64,000 nt of DNA. Source: Saccharopolyspora erythraea NRRL 2338 (lineage in GTDB: Bacteria > Actinomycetota > Actinomycetes > Mycobacteriales > Pseudonocardiaceae). The position numbers and the translations under genes are program-made. The notes under the pieces are model-generated. The model saw only the letters and a list, made by a program, of their open reading frames with translations. It was not told the DNA's origin and searched no databases. Position 1 is the first letter of the stretch. Each line of letters opens with the position of its first letter. The stretch lies in NCBI RefSeq assembly GCF_000062885.1, contig NC_009142.1, positions 2,407,584 to 2,471,583 on the forward strand. The letters are read 5' to 3'. Below are positions 40,332-48,840 of this stretch, piece after piece.

Positions 40332-40583
40332 ATGGCATCCGGCATGCTGGTCGAACTGAACAACCGGGAACGCGCCACCCTGCGCGCGGTCGCCGAAGGC
40401 AGGGTGGAGATCACCTGCAGCTCCGAACCCGACCTCTACGTCGACGGCCTGCCGCTGTGCGACCAGGCCACCGCCCGCCGGCTCGTGCACGGCGGCCTGC
40501 TCGGTCCCGCCAGGACCGACGACCTGGGCAGCAGGGTGCCCGCCGTGCTGACCGGTGAGGGCGCGGTCCGGCTGGGGACGTGA
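40332..40583 (+). CDS. Small hypothetical protein
   Basis: An 83-residue soluble protein starting at ATG 40332, with the weak ribosome site CTGGAG close upstream and AAAGG further away. The sequence (NNRERATLRAVAEGRVEITC, YVDGLPLCDQATARRLVHGGLL) looks like a compact winged-helix-like domain with two Cys. Similar small proteins precede pafB in related actinomycetes. Function unknown. Confidence 0.6.
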   Translation: MASGMLVELNNRERATLRAVAEGRVEITCSSEPDLYVDGLPLCDQATARRLVHGGLLGPARTDDLGSRVPAVLTGEGAVRLGT

Positions 40584-40659
40584 GGCGGCCCGCTCGCCGC
40601 CGTGCGGTGGGCCTCCGAGGGGCCTGGGCACCCGAACACTTGATCACCTGGTGTGGAGC

Positions 40660-40665
40660 TAGAGT
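40660..40665 (+). promoter_or_regulatory. -10 element (TAGAGT) of pafBC
   Basis: TAGAGT lies 6 nt before GTG 40672. TTGATC at 40640-40645 could be a -35, but the 14-bp spacer is short. The mRNA would be leaderless. Confidence 0.45.
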
Positions 40666-40671
40666 TTCGAA

Positions 40672-41664
40672 GTGGCCACTATGCGTGCTGAACGCTTGGT
40701 GAACCTGGTGCTGTGTCTGCTGTCCACTCGCCAGTTCCTCACGGCGGAGCGAATCCGGGGCATCGTGCCCGGCTATGCGGACGCGCCCAACGACGAGGCG
40801 TTCTTCCGGACTTTCGAGCGCGACAAGGCCGAGCTGCGCGACCTGGGGATCCCGCTGGAGACGGGGCGCAACTCGGCGTTCGACCTCACCGACGGCTACC
40901 GCATCGCGCGCCGGGACTACGAGCTCGGCGACGTCGACCTGCTGCCCGACGAGGCCGCCGCGGTGGCGCTGGCGGTCCGGCTGTGGGACTCCCCGGAGCT
41001 GACCGGGGCCGCGCGCGGGGCGCTGCTGAAGCTGCGCGCCGCGGGCGTCGACGTCGACGAGCGCGCCTCCGCCGCGGTGGAGCCCAAGGTCCGCACCAGC
41101 GAACCCGCCTTCGCGCCGCTGCTGGCGGCGGTGCAGTCGGGCCGGGTGGTCCGGTTCGACTACCGCAGGCCCAGCAGCCAGGACGCCACCCGCCGCACGG
41201 TCGAGCCGTGGGGCGTGGTGTCGTGGCGCGGCCGCTGGTACCTGGTCGGCCACGACCGCGACCGGCAGGCCGAGCGGTGCTTCCGGCTGTCCAGGGTGGT
41301 CGGTGCGGTCGAGGCGACCGGACCGCGCGACGTCGTGCAGCGTCCGCCCGATGTGGACCTGTTGCGCGTGGTCGCCGGCGGTGAACGGGAGACGCCCCCG
41401 ATCACCCCGGCGCGGCTGTGGATCGAGCATGGCCGGGCGCAGGGCCTGCGGCGCAGGTCCACCGTGGTCGACGCGATGGAGCTCGACGGCGTGCCCGGGG
41501 ACGTGGTCGAGCTGGACCTGGTCTACCCGGAGTCCGCCGCGACGTGGATCGCCGGGTACGGGCCCGACGTCGTGGTGCTGGAACCCGACACGCTGCGCAA
41601 GACCGTCCACGAGACGCACCTGGGCGCGGCCGCCGACACCGCCCGAGGGGAGATGCGGGCATGA
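40672..41664 (+). CDS. pafB: PafB, WYL-domain DNA-damage regulator subunit
   Basis: A 330-residue protein starting at GTG 40672. An N-terminal winged helix (RLVNLVLCLLSTRQFLTAERI) is followed by a WYL domain (VRFDYRRPSSQDATRRTVEPWGVVSWRGRWYLVGHDRDR) and a C-terminal WCX part. With PafC it forms a heterodimer that activates the LexA-independent DNA-damage response in mycobacteria, probably on sensing single-stranded nucleic acid. The stop overlaps pafC in ATGA. Confidence 0.94.
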   Translation: MATMRAERLVNLVLCLLSTRQFLTAERIRGIVPGYADAPNDEAFFRTFERDKAELRDLGIPLETGRNSAFDLTDGYRIARRDYELGDVDLLPDEAAAVALAVRLWDSPELTGAARGALLKLRAAGVDVDERASAAVEPKVRTSEPAFAPLLAAVQSGRVVRFDYRRPSSQDATRRTVEPWGVVSWRGRWYLVGHDRDRQAERCFRLSRVVGAVEATGPRDVVQRPPDVDLLRVVAGGERETPPITPARLWIEHGRAQGLRRRSTVVDAMELDGVPGDVVELDLVYPESAATWIAGYGPDVVVLEPDTLRKTVHETHLGAAADTARGEMRA

Positions 41665-42632
41665 GGAGCGCGACCGAGCGCCTGCCGAGGCTGCTGGCCC
41701 TGGTGCCGTACCTGCTGAGCAGACCGGGCATCCCGGTGGCCGACGCGGCCGCCGACTTCGGCGTCAGCGAGCAGCAGCTGCGGCGCGACCTGGAGCTGCT
41801 GTGGATGTGCGGCCTGCCGGGCTACGGCCCCGGCGACCTGATCGACCTCTCCTTCGAGAGCGACACCGTCACGGTCACCTACGACGCGGGCATGAACCGG
41901 CCGCTTCGCCTGACGGCGTCGGAGGCGACCGCGCTGCTGGTGGCGTTGCGGGCGCTGGCGGAGACGCCCGGCATCACCGACACCGACGCCGTGCAGCGCG
42001 CGCTGGCCAAGGTGGAGGACGCGGTCGGCCAGGCCCGGCCCGCCGGCGTCGTCGTCGGGCTCGCGGGCCGGGAGGGTCCGATGGCCCCGGGCGTCCGCGA
42101 GGCCGTCCAGGAGGCCACGACCGGTGGCCGGGCGCTGCGGATGCGCTACTACACCGCGTCGCGGGACGAGATCAGCGAGCGGACCGTGGACCCGATGCGG
42201 TTGCTGCTCATCGACGGCCGCAGCTACCTGGAGGCGTGGTGCCGCCAGGCCGAGGGGATGCGGCTGTTCCGCCTGGACCGCATCGACGACATCGAGGTCC
42301 TGCCCGAACCGGCGCAGCCGCCGCCGGACGCGCACCCGGCGGACTTCTCCGAGGGCCTGTTCCGGCCCGCGCCCGAGCAGCGGATGGCGGAGCTGGAGCT
42401 GGAGCCCGACGCCCGGTGGGTGGCCGAGTACTACCCGGTCGACGACCTGGTCGAGCTGCCCGGTGGCCGGGCCCGGGTGCGGATGCGCTACTCCGACCGG
42501 TCCTGGATGGTGCGGCTGGTGCTCGGCCAGGGTGGCCGGGTGCGGGTGAGCGGACCCGACGACCTGGCCTGTGACGTGCGTCAACGCGCCGAGGAGGCGT
42601 TGACGCGGGCACGTCACCTGCCGTCCACCTGA
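41661..42632 (+). CDS. pafC: PafC, WYL-domain DNA-damage regulator subunit
   Basis: A 323-residue protein whose ATG lies in the pafB stop. It has a helix-turn-helix (VADAAADFGVSEQQLRRDLELLWMCG), a WYL domain (LRMRYYTASRDEISERTVDPMRLLLIDGRSYLEAWC) and a WCX end. It resembles PafB along its length, so the pair arose by duplication. It works with PafB rather than with the proteasome itself, despite its position. Confidence 0.94.
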   Translation: MRSATERLPRLLALVPYLLSRPGIPVADAAADFGVSEQQLRRDLELLWMCGLPGYGPGDLIDLSFESDTVTVTYDAGMNRPLRLTASEATALLVALRALAETPGITDTDAVQRALAKVEDAVGQARPAGVVVGLAGREGPMAPGVREAVQEATTGGRALRMRYYTASRDEISERTVDPMRLLLIDGRSYLEAWCRQAEGMRLFRLDRIDDIEVLPEPAQPPPDAHPADFSEGLFRPAPEQRMAELELEPDARWVAEYYPVDDLVELPGGRARVRMRYSDRSWMVRLVLGQGGRVRVSGPDDLACDVRQRAEEALTRARHLPST

Positions 42633-42650
42633 GGGGGTTACGGTGATCGG

Positions 42651-42857
42651 GTGCCGTACGTGTTGAGCCTGGTACTGCTGGGCGCTGGACTCCTGCTCCT
42701 CCTGGTGCTGCTGATCAGGACGATCCGGGTGCTGGGCCGCGTCAGGGCCCTGCAGAAACGCGTCGCATCCGACGTCGGCGACCGCACCGGTCTGCTGAAA
42801 GCACGCAGCGCGGGCCTCCGGGTGGCCCTGTCGGAGCGTCGGCGCGGGTCTGTTTAG
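42651..42857 (+). CDS. Small single-span membrane protein
   Basis: A 68-residue protein starting at GTG 42651, 18 bp after pafC. One N-terminal transmembrane helix (YVLSLVLLGAGLLLLLVLLI) is followed by a basic cytoplasmic tail. Small proteins of this kind commonly lie between pafC and tatA in actinobacteria. Function unknown. Confidence 0.65.
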   Translation: MPYVLSLVLLGAGLLLLLVLLIRTIRVLGRVRALQKRVASDVGDRTGLLKARSAGLRVALSERRRGSV

Positions 42858-42865
42858 CGGCCCTA

Positions 42866-42892
42866 TTGACCACTACTCTTCCCGCGTACGAT
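42866..42892 (+). promoter_or_regulatory. Candidate promoter of tatAC
   Basis: TTGACC (42866-42871) and TACGAT (42887-42892) are separated by 15 bp. A start near 42899 would leave a short leader with GAAAGG at 42911-42916 before ATG 42927. Confidence 0.45.
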
Positions 42893-42926
42893 GGCATGCG
42901 GGGAACTCACGAAAGGTTGTGCACGG

Positions 42927-43199
42927 ATGGGTCTGCCAGGTGGATGGGAGCTCGTACTCATCGTCGGTGTCTTGGTGCTCCTCTTCGGTGCGACCAAGCT
43001 GCCGCAGATGGCGCGTTCCCTCGGCCAGTCCGCCCGCGTCTTCAAGGCCGAGGCGCGCGGCATGAAGGAAGACGAAGAGGCCGCCAAGCGCGAGAAGCAG
43101 GCCAAGTCGGAGCCGCAGCAGCTCACCGCGGGTGAGTCCAGCGCCCCGACGGTCGCGTCTCCGGTCGAGGAAACGCAGCGCAACGACAGCAAGAAGTGA
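42927..43199 (+). CDS. tatA: Twin-arginine translocase subunit TatA
   Basis: A 90-residue protein with a short periplasmic start, one transmembrane helix (ELVLIVGVLVLLFGATKLP), the FGxxKLP hinge and an amphipathic helix (MARSLGQSARVFKAEARGM), then a charged tail. It forms the pore-like oligomer of the Tat pathway. It lies 19 bp before tatC. The GH32 protein at 58.8 kb carries a Tat signal. Confidence 0.95.
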   Translation: MGLPGGWELVLIVGVLVLLFGATKLPQMARSLGQSARVFKAEARGMKEDEEAAKREKQAKSEPQQLTAGESSAPTVASPVEETQRNDSKK

Positions 43200-43218
43200 C
43201 TGAGGGCGGGATCTCACG

Positions 43219-44172
43219 GTGGGTAGTCCGCTGCGCCGCCTGAACCCGTTCCGCGCCGACCGGCGCAGGTGGGGACGTCGGCACAACCCCGACGGCACCA
43301 TGACGCTGGTCGACCACCTCTACGAGCTGCGCTACCGGCTCGGTGTGGCCCTCGTCGCGGTCGTCATCGGTGGTGCTTTCGGCTTCTGGTGGTTCTCGAA
43401 CACGGTCTTCGGCCTGCCCTCGCTGGGGCAGCTGATCACCGGGCCTTACTGCGCGATGCCCGCGGAGATGCGCTTCAGCCCGACGCCGGGCAAGTGCCAG
43501 CTGCTGCAGACCAAGCCGTTCGAGGTCTTCATGCTGCGCATGAAGGTGGGCATCGCGGTCGGTGCGGTGCTGTTCAGCCCGATCTGGCTGTACCAGGTGT
43601 GGGCGTTCATCACGCCCGGGCTCTATGCCAAGGAGCGCAAGTTCGCGGGCACCTTCGTCGGCTTCGCCAGCGTGCTGTTCGTGGCGGGCGCGGTGCTGGC
43701 CTACTTCGTCGTGCCGGAGGGCCTGACGTTCATGGCCGGCTTCGGCGGCGAGACGTTCTTCACCGCCCTGACCGGTGGCGACTACATCAACTTCGTGCTG
43801 CTGATGCTGGTGATCTTCGGTGTGAGCTTCGAGCTGCCGCTGATCCTGGTGATGCTCAACCGGGCGGGGGTCGTCACCTACGCCAAGCTCAAGAGCTGGT
43901 GGCGCGGGCTGGTTTTCGCCCTGTTCGTCTTCGCCGCGGTGGCCACCCCCGGGCAGGACCCGATCTCGATGCTGGCGCTGGCCGCCGCGCTGAGCCTGCT
44001 GTTCGGCGTCGCGACGCTGATGTGCCGGGCGCACGACCGGTCGAAGGCCAGGAAGCTGGAGAAGCAGGGGATGGCCGGGATCGGCCTGGACGACGCTTCG
44101 GAGATCGACCACCGGCCCTCGCAGCTGGACGTGACCCCGTCCGCGCCCGCGAAGCACGACGACATCACCTGA
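43219..44172 (+). CDS. tatC: Twin-arginine translocase subunit TatC
   Basis: A 317-residue membrane protein starting at GTG 43219 with six transmembrane segments. The conserved N-terminal LVDHLYELRYRL is present, as are FEVFMLRMKVG, the YQVWAFITPGLYAKERK loop and FGVSFELPLIL. It recognises the twin-arginine signal. The C-terminal tail is longer than in E. coli and charged. Confidence 0.95.
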   Translation: MGSPLRRLNPFRADRRRWGRRHNPDGTMTLVDHLYELRYRLGVALVAVVIGGAFGFWWFSNTVFGLPSLGQLITGPYCAMPAEMRFSPTPGKCQLLQTKPFEVFMLRMKVGIAVGAVLFSPIWLYQVWAFITPGLYAKERKFAGTFVGFASVLFVAGAVLAYFVVPEGLTFMAGFGGETFFTALTGGDYINFVLLMLVIFGVSFELPLILVMLNRAGVVTYAKLKSWWRGLVFALFVFAAVATPGQDPISMLALAAALSLLFGVATLMCRAHDRSKARKLEKQGMAGIGLDDASEIDHRPSQLDVTPSAPAKHDDIT

Positions 44173-44232
44173 TCGAGCGGGCAACTTAAGTAGGTGGTCG
44201 GCCCCGGGGCCGTTGGGCCAGGATACGGCGTT

Positions 44233-45117
44233 GTGCGCAGTGTGCTGGTGATCAATCCGGCGGCCGGAGGCGGCCTGGCGGCGAAGGTGGCAGGTGCGGT
44301 GGCCGGTCACCTCCGCGCGGTCTCACGGGTGCGGGTCGTGGTGGCGCCGGATGCGGCGGCGACGTCGGAGGCGGCGGCCGAGGCGGTCGCCGACGGTGTG
44401 GACGTGCTCGCGGTGCTCGGCGGGGACGGCGTGGTGAACCTGGCGTTGCAGTCCTGCGCGCGGAGCTCGACCGCGCTGGCGGTGATCCCGGCGGGCACGG
44501 GCAACGACCTGGCGCGTGCGCTGGGCGTGCCGTCCAACCCCGTGCTGGCTTCGCGGGCGGCGGCCGAGGCGATGACCAGGGGCGAGCGCCGCCGGATCGA
44601 CCTGGGCCGGGTCGTGGGCGGCGGCTGGTTCGCCACGGTGCTGTGCGCGGGGTTCGACTCGATGGTCAGCGCGCGGGCCAACCGGATGCGGTGGCCGCGC
44701 GGTAGGCGGCGCTACGACCTGGCTGTGCTGCGCGAGCTGGCCGGGCTGCGCCCGATGCCGCTGCGCGTCGAGACCGCGTCGGAGCTGCTCGAGCTCGACG
44801 CGTGCTGGGTGGCGGTGGGCAACACCGCCTGGTACGGCAGCGGCATCCCGATCTGCCCGGACGCCGACCCCTCGGACGGGCAGTTCGACGTGACCGTGGT
44901 GGGGGAGGTGTCGCGGCGGGAGCTGCTGCGGATCCTGCCGGGCATGTGTTCGGGTGACCACGTGCGGCACCCGGCGGTGCGGACGCTGCGGGCGGCTGCG
45001 GTGCGGCTCGGCGGCGACAACGGGTGGTTCGGCTACGCCGACGGGGAGCCGCAGGCCAGGCTGCCGCTGGGTGTTCGGTGCGAGCGTGCGGCGCTGGAGG
45101 TGGTGGGGCCTAGCTGA
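44233..45117 (+). CDS. Diacylglycerol-kinase-type lipid kinase
   Basis: A 294-residue protein; GTG 44233 is chosen to give the standard start SVLVINPAAGGG. The nucleotide motif is VLGGDGVVNLAL, and PAGTGNDLARALG follows. It is a soluble DgkB/YegS-like kinase that phosphorylates diacylglycerol or a related lipid. It belongs to the same superfamily as the kinase half of the PAP2 fusion at 34 kb. Confidence 0.9.
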   Translation: MRSVLVINPAAGGGLAAKVAGAVAGHLRAVSRVRVVVAPDAAATSEAAAEAVADGVDVLAVLGGDGVVNLALQSCARSSTALAVIPAGTGNDLARALGVPSNPVLASRAAAEAMTRGERRRIDLGRVVGGGWFATVLCAGFDSMVSARANRMRWPRGRRRYDLAVLRELAGLRPMPLRVETASELLELDACWVAVGNTAWYGSGIPICPDADPSDGQFDVTVVGEVSRRELLRILPGMCSGDHVRHPAVRTLRAAAVRLGGDNGWFGYADGEPQARLPLGVRCERAALEVVGPS

Positions 45118-45334
45118 GCGTGCCTGGGCGAGTGTTCCAGGAGTTGTTTGTGTGGCGGCGGATCCTGCGTCCTGCATTGAGGCGCATGTAGCACGGACCC
45201 CTGGCTGGTCCCCCTCCGGGAAGGGGTCGCGGGGTGTCGTGGTGAGCCGTGCGGGGTCGGGGTGTTGCGCTGTGTGATGAGCAGTTGCGCACGTACCTGC
45301 GACGAGCGTCGGTCAGGTGTGAAAACCTTGGGGT

Positions 45335-48112
45335 GTGGCTGCAAGCCGTTCGAACATCGCCAAGCTGTCCCCGGCCGAGGGCTATGCGGCGCACACGCGC
45401 CGCAGCGCCCACCCCAAGCTGGCCGATTTCGCGGGGGAGCTGTCCTTCGAGCTCGACCCCTTCCAGCGCACCGCCTGCCAGGCGCTCGAGTCCGGTCACG
45501 GCGTGCTGGTGTGCGCGCCCACGGGCGCGGGCAAGACCGTCGTGGGCGAGTTCGCCGTGCACCTGGCGCTCTCGGAGGGGCGCAAGTGCTTCTACACCAC
45601 GCCCATCAAGGCGCTGTCGAACCAGAAGTACGCCGACCTGTGCGAGCGCTACGGCGAGGACGCCGTCGGCCTGCTGACCGGTGACACCTCCATCAACGGC
45701 AACGCGCAGGTGGTGGTGATGACCACCGAGGTCCTGCGCAACATGCTCTACGCGGGCTCGTCGACGGTCGACCAGCTGGGCTACGTGGTGATGGACGAGG
45801 TGCACTACCTGGCCGACCGGTTCCGCGGCGCGGTGTGGGAGGAGGTCATCCTGCACCTGCCCGAGTACGTGCAGCTGGCCAGCCTGTCGGCGACGGTGAG
45901 CAACGCCGAGGAGTTCGGCGAGTGGCTGGTGGAGGTGCGCGGCGACACCACGGTGGTGGTCGACGAGCACCGGCCGGTGCCGCTGTGGCAGCACATGCTG
46001 GTCGGCTCGCGGATGTTCGACCTGTTCGGCGGGGAGACCACGGACCGCGAGCTGAAGATCAATCCGAACCTGCTGCGCCACACCCAGGAGCTGTCGCGGG
46101 TGCACACGCCCTACGGGCGTCGTGGTGGCCCCAACGGCAAGCGCCGGGGGCCGCGTCCGCCGCGCTTCTACGCGCCGTCGCGCGTGGAGATCCTCAACGG
46201 CCTGGACGCGGCCGGCCTGCTGCCCGCGATCGTGTTCATCTTCAGCCGGGCGGGCTGCGACGCGGCGGTGAGCCAGTGCGTGCGCGCGGGCATGCGGCTG
46301 ACCTCGGAGGACGAGGTCGACGAGATCCGGCGGGTGATCGACGAGCACACCAGCAACCTGCCCGAGTCGGATCTGACCGTGCTGGGCTACTGGGAGTGGC
46401 GCGAGGCGCTGGAGCGCGGGCTGGCCGCCCACCACGCGGGTCTGCTGCCCGCGTTCAAGGAGACCGTCGAGGAGCTGTTCGTCCGGGGCCTGGTCAAGGC
46501 GGTGTTCGCCACCGAGACGCTGGCGCTGGGCATCAACATGCCGGCCCGCACGGTGGTGCTGGAGCGGCTGGTCAAGTTCAACGGCGAGTCCCACGTCGAC
46601 CTGAGCCCGGGGGAGTACACCCAGCTGACCGGCCGTGCCGGGCGGCGGGGCATCGACGTCGAGGGCCACGCGGTGGTGGTGTGGCAGCCGGGAATCGACC
46701 CGAAGGGGGTCGCGGGGCTGGCCTCGACGCGGACCTATCCGCTGCGCTCGTCGTTCCGGCCCGGCTACAACATGGCGGTCAACCTGGTGCAGCGGGTCGG
46801 CCGGGAGTCGGCGCGGGAGCTGCTGGAGCAGTCGTTCGCGCAGTTCCAGGCCGACCGCTCGGTGGTCGGGATGTCGCGGCGGGTCGACCGCAACGCCGAC
46901 GCCCTGGACGGCTACGCCGAGTCGATGCGCTGCCACCTGGGCGACTTCGAGGAGTACTTCGGGCTGCGCAAGCGGATCTCGGACCGGGAGAAGGCGCTGG
47001 CCCGGCAGAACCGGGCGTCGCGGCGGGCCGAGGCGGCCAAGTCGCTGGAGCGGTTGCGCAAGGGCGATGTGATCGCGGTGCCCGCGGGTCGCCGTTCGGG
47101 TCTGGCGGTGGTGATCGACCCGGGTCTGGAGCCGATGGGCGAGCCCCGGCCGCTGGTGGTCACCGAGGACCGGTGGGCGGGCAGGCTCTCGGTCGCCGAC
47201 TTCACCTCCCCGGTGGAGGCCCTGGGCAGGATCAAGCTGCCCAAGCACGTCGACACCCGTTCGCCGAAGTCGCGCCGCGACCTGGCCTCGACGTTGCGCA
47301 ACACCGGCATCAGCACCCCGGGCGGGCGGTCGCGGCGCCGTGCCGACGCCGCCGACGACGCCGAGCTGGCGAGCCTGCGGCGGGCGCTGAAGGCGCACCC
47401 GTGCCACGGCTGCGACGAGCGGGAGAACCACGCGCGCTGGGCCGAGCGCCACGAGCGGCTGCGCGGCGAGACCGAGCAGCTGCGGCGCAAGGTCGCGGCC
47501 ACGACGCACTCGCTGGCGCGTTCGTTCGACCGGATCATCGCACTGCTGGCCGAGCGCGACTACGTGCTGCTCGACGAGGACGCAGAGGAGCCGGTGACCG
47601 AGCACGGCAGGCGGCTGACCCGGCTCTACAGCGAGTCCGACCTGCTGGCTGCGGAGTGCCTGCGGGTCGGGGTGTGGGAGAAGCTGGGGCCGCCGGAGCT
47701 GGCCGCGGTGGTGTCGTCGCTGGTCTACGAGTCGCGCCGGGAGGGGCCGATGGCCCCGGCGGTGCCCTCGGGTGCGGTGTCCGACGCGCTGCAGGCGACC
47801 TGGCAGCTGTGGGGGGAGCTGGAGGACGACGAGCGCAGGCACAAGCTCGACCGCACCAGGGAGCCCGACCCGGGCTTCGCGTGGCCGGTGTTCCGGTGGG
47901 CGCGCGGGGAGAGCCTGGAGCGGGTGCTGACCGCCGCCGAGTCCACCGGTCACGAGCTCTCGGCGGGTGACTTCGTGCGGTGGTGCCGCCAGGTGGTGGA
48001 TCTGCTCGACCAGATCCGCGACGTCGTGGGCAAGTCCGACCCGGTCGGGGCCGCCGCGGCCAAGGCGGTCACCGCGATCCGCCGCGGGGTGGTCGCCGCG
48101 GGCGTGGTGTGA
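45335..48112 (+). CDS. helY: DEAD/DEAH-box helicase (HelY/Mtr4-like)
   Basis: A 925-residue superfamily 2 helicase starting at GTG 45335. Motif I is APTGAGKT (61-68), then TTPIKALSNQK (Ia), VVMDEVHYL (II, DEVH), SLSATVSN (III), VFATETLALGINMPARTVV and QLTGRAGRRGID (VI). The C-terminal half has a coiled arch-like region and a HPCHGCDERENHARWAER motif with two Cys. It resembles Ski2/Mtr4 RNA helicases and is probably involved in RNA turnover or ribosome work. Actinobacterial members sit just downstream of tatC. Confidence 0.93.
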   Translation: MAASRSNIAKLSPAEGYAAHTRRSAHPKLADFAGELSFELDPFQRTACQALESGHGVLVCAPTGAGKTVVGEFAVHLALSEGRKCFYTTPIKALSNQKYADLCERYGEDAVGLLTGDTSINGNAQVVVMTTEVLRNMLYAGSSTVDQLGYVVMDEVHYLADRFRGAVWEEVILHLPEYVQLASLSATVSNAEEFGEWLVEVRGDTTVVVDEHRPVPLWQHMLVGSRMFDLFGGETTDRELKINPNLLRHTQELSRVHTPYGRRGGPNGKRRGPRPPRFYAPSRVEILNGLDAAGLLPAIVFIFSRAGCDAAVSQCVRAGMRLTSEDEVDEIRRVIDEHTSNLPESDLTVLGYWEWREALERGLAAHHAGLLPAFKETVEELFVRGLVKAVFATETLALGINMPARTVVLERLVKFNGESHVDLSPGEYTQLTGRAGRRGIDVEGHAVVVWQPGIDPKGVAGLASTRTYPLRSSFRPGYNMAVNLVQRVGRESARELLEQSFAQFQADRSVVGMSRRVDRNADALDGYAESMRCHLGDFEEYFGLRKRISDREKALARQNRASRRAEAAKSLERLRKGDVIAVPAGRRSGLAVVIDPGLEPMGEPRPLVVTEDRWAGRLSVADFTSPVEALGRIKLPKHVDTRSPKSRRDLASTLRNTGISTPGGRSRRRADAADDAELASLRRALKAHPCHGCDERENHARWAERHERLRGETEQLRRKVAATTHSLARSFDRIIALLAERDYVLLDEDAEEPVTEHGRRLTRLYSESDLLAAECLRVGVWEKLGPPELAAVVSSLVYESRREGPMAPAVPSGAVSDALQATWQLWGELEDDERRHKLDRTREPDPGFAWPVFRWARGESLERVLTAAESTGHELSAGDFVRWCRQVVDLLDQIRDVVGKSDPVGAAAAKAVTAIRRGVVAAGVV

Positions 48113-48218
48113 CGGCAGAGGCGGCCGTGACGGCGGCTGTGGTTGGATCGCCTCGGCGGAGCCGTCCGGTTCCGCGGGCAGTCACGCGATCGTTCGTGAT
48201 CGACGTCCGGAGGTGAAG

Positions 48219-48785
48219 ATGACGAACCCCTACGGCCCGCCGGGGGGACAGCAGCCCCCGTGGGGGCAGCAGCCCCAGGGCCCCGGGCCTTACCCGGGTG
48301 GGGTTCCGCAGTCCGGGTACGGCTGCGGCCAGCCGGGTGGCTACGGGCACCAGGGCGGATACGGCGGGCAGCCCTACGGCGCCCCACCCGCGCCCTACGG
48401 CCAGTACCCGCAGGGCGGTTTCGGCGGGCAACCGGGTTTCGGCGGCCCCGCGCCGGAGAAGCGCAAGCGCCGGGCGCTGCCGTGGGTGCTGGGCGGAGTC
48501 GTCCTCGTGGTCGTCGCCGCGGCGGTGTTCGTGCTGGGCTTCGTGGCACCCGGGTGGTTCGTGCGGTCGGTCTTCGACGCCGAGAGCGTCGAGAAGGGCG
48601 TGCGGCAGACGCTGGAGACCTCCTACCGGCTCGGTGACGTCGGCCCGGTGACCTGCCCGTCGGGGCAGGCGGTGCAGCCGGGGCACAGCTTCGACTGCCG
48701 GGTCACCGTCGAGGGCAGGCAGCAGTCGGTCAAGGTGACGGTGAAGAACGACAAGGGCACCTACGAGGTCGGCCACCCCCGCTGA
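48219..48785 (+). CDS. DUF4333 membrane protein with Gly/Tyr/Pro-rich tail
   Basis: A 188-residue protein. ATG 48219 follows CCGGAGGTG. Residues 1-80 are a cytoplasmic low-complexity tail rich in Gly, Pro, Gln and Tyr. One transmembrane helix (about 85-108) follows a KRKRR anchor. The exterior domain (GVRQTLETSYRLGDVGPVTCPSGQAVQPGHSFDC) is DUF4333 with two Cys likely to form a disulfide. Function unknown. It matches the layout of the gene at 25.2 kb. Confidence 0.82.
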   Translation: MTNPYGPPGGQQPPWGQQPQGPGPYPGGVPQSGYGCGQPGGYGHQGGYGGQPYGAPPAPYGQYPQGGFGGQPGFGGPAPEKRKRRALPWVLGGVVLVVVAAAVFVLGFVAPGWFVRSVFDAESVEKGVRQTLETSYRLGDVGPVTCPSGQAVQPGHSFDCRVTVEGRQQSVKVTVKNDKGTYEVGHPR

Positions 48786-48827
48786 CCGTCACACTCGAAC
48801 GGGTCGACCGAGGCCCGCGGCCGCGGG

Positions 48828-48833
48828 CAGGAT
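48828..48833 (+). promoter_or_regulatory. Weak -10 candidate (CAGGAT) of eis-like gene
   Basis: CAGGAT lies 7 nt before GTG 48841, the same spacing as the TAnnnT elements elsewhere in the window, but with C at the first position. Confidence 0.3.
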
Positions 48834-48840
48834 CGGGCCC

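Noticed and set aside
45110-47953. Long minus-strand frame opposite helY
   Set aside because: The helicase on the plus strand has every expected motif. The opposite frame has none and is Arg/His/Pro-rich filler.
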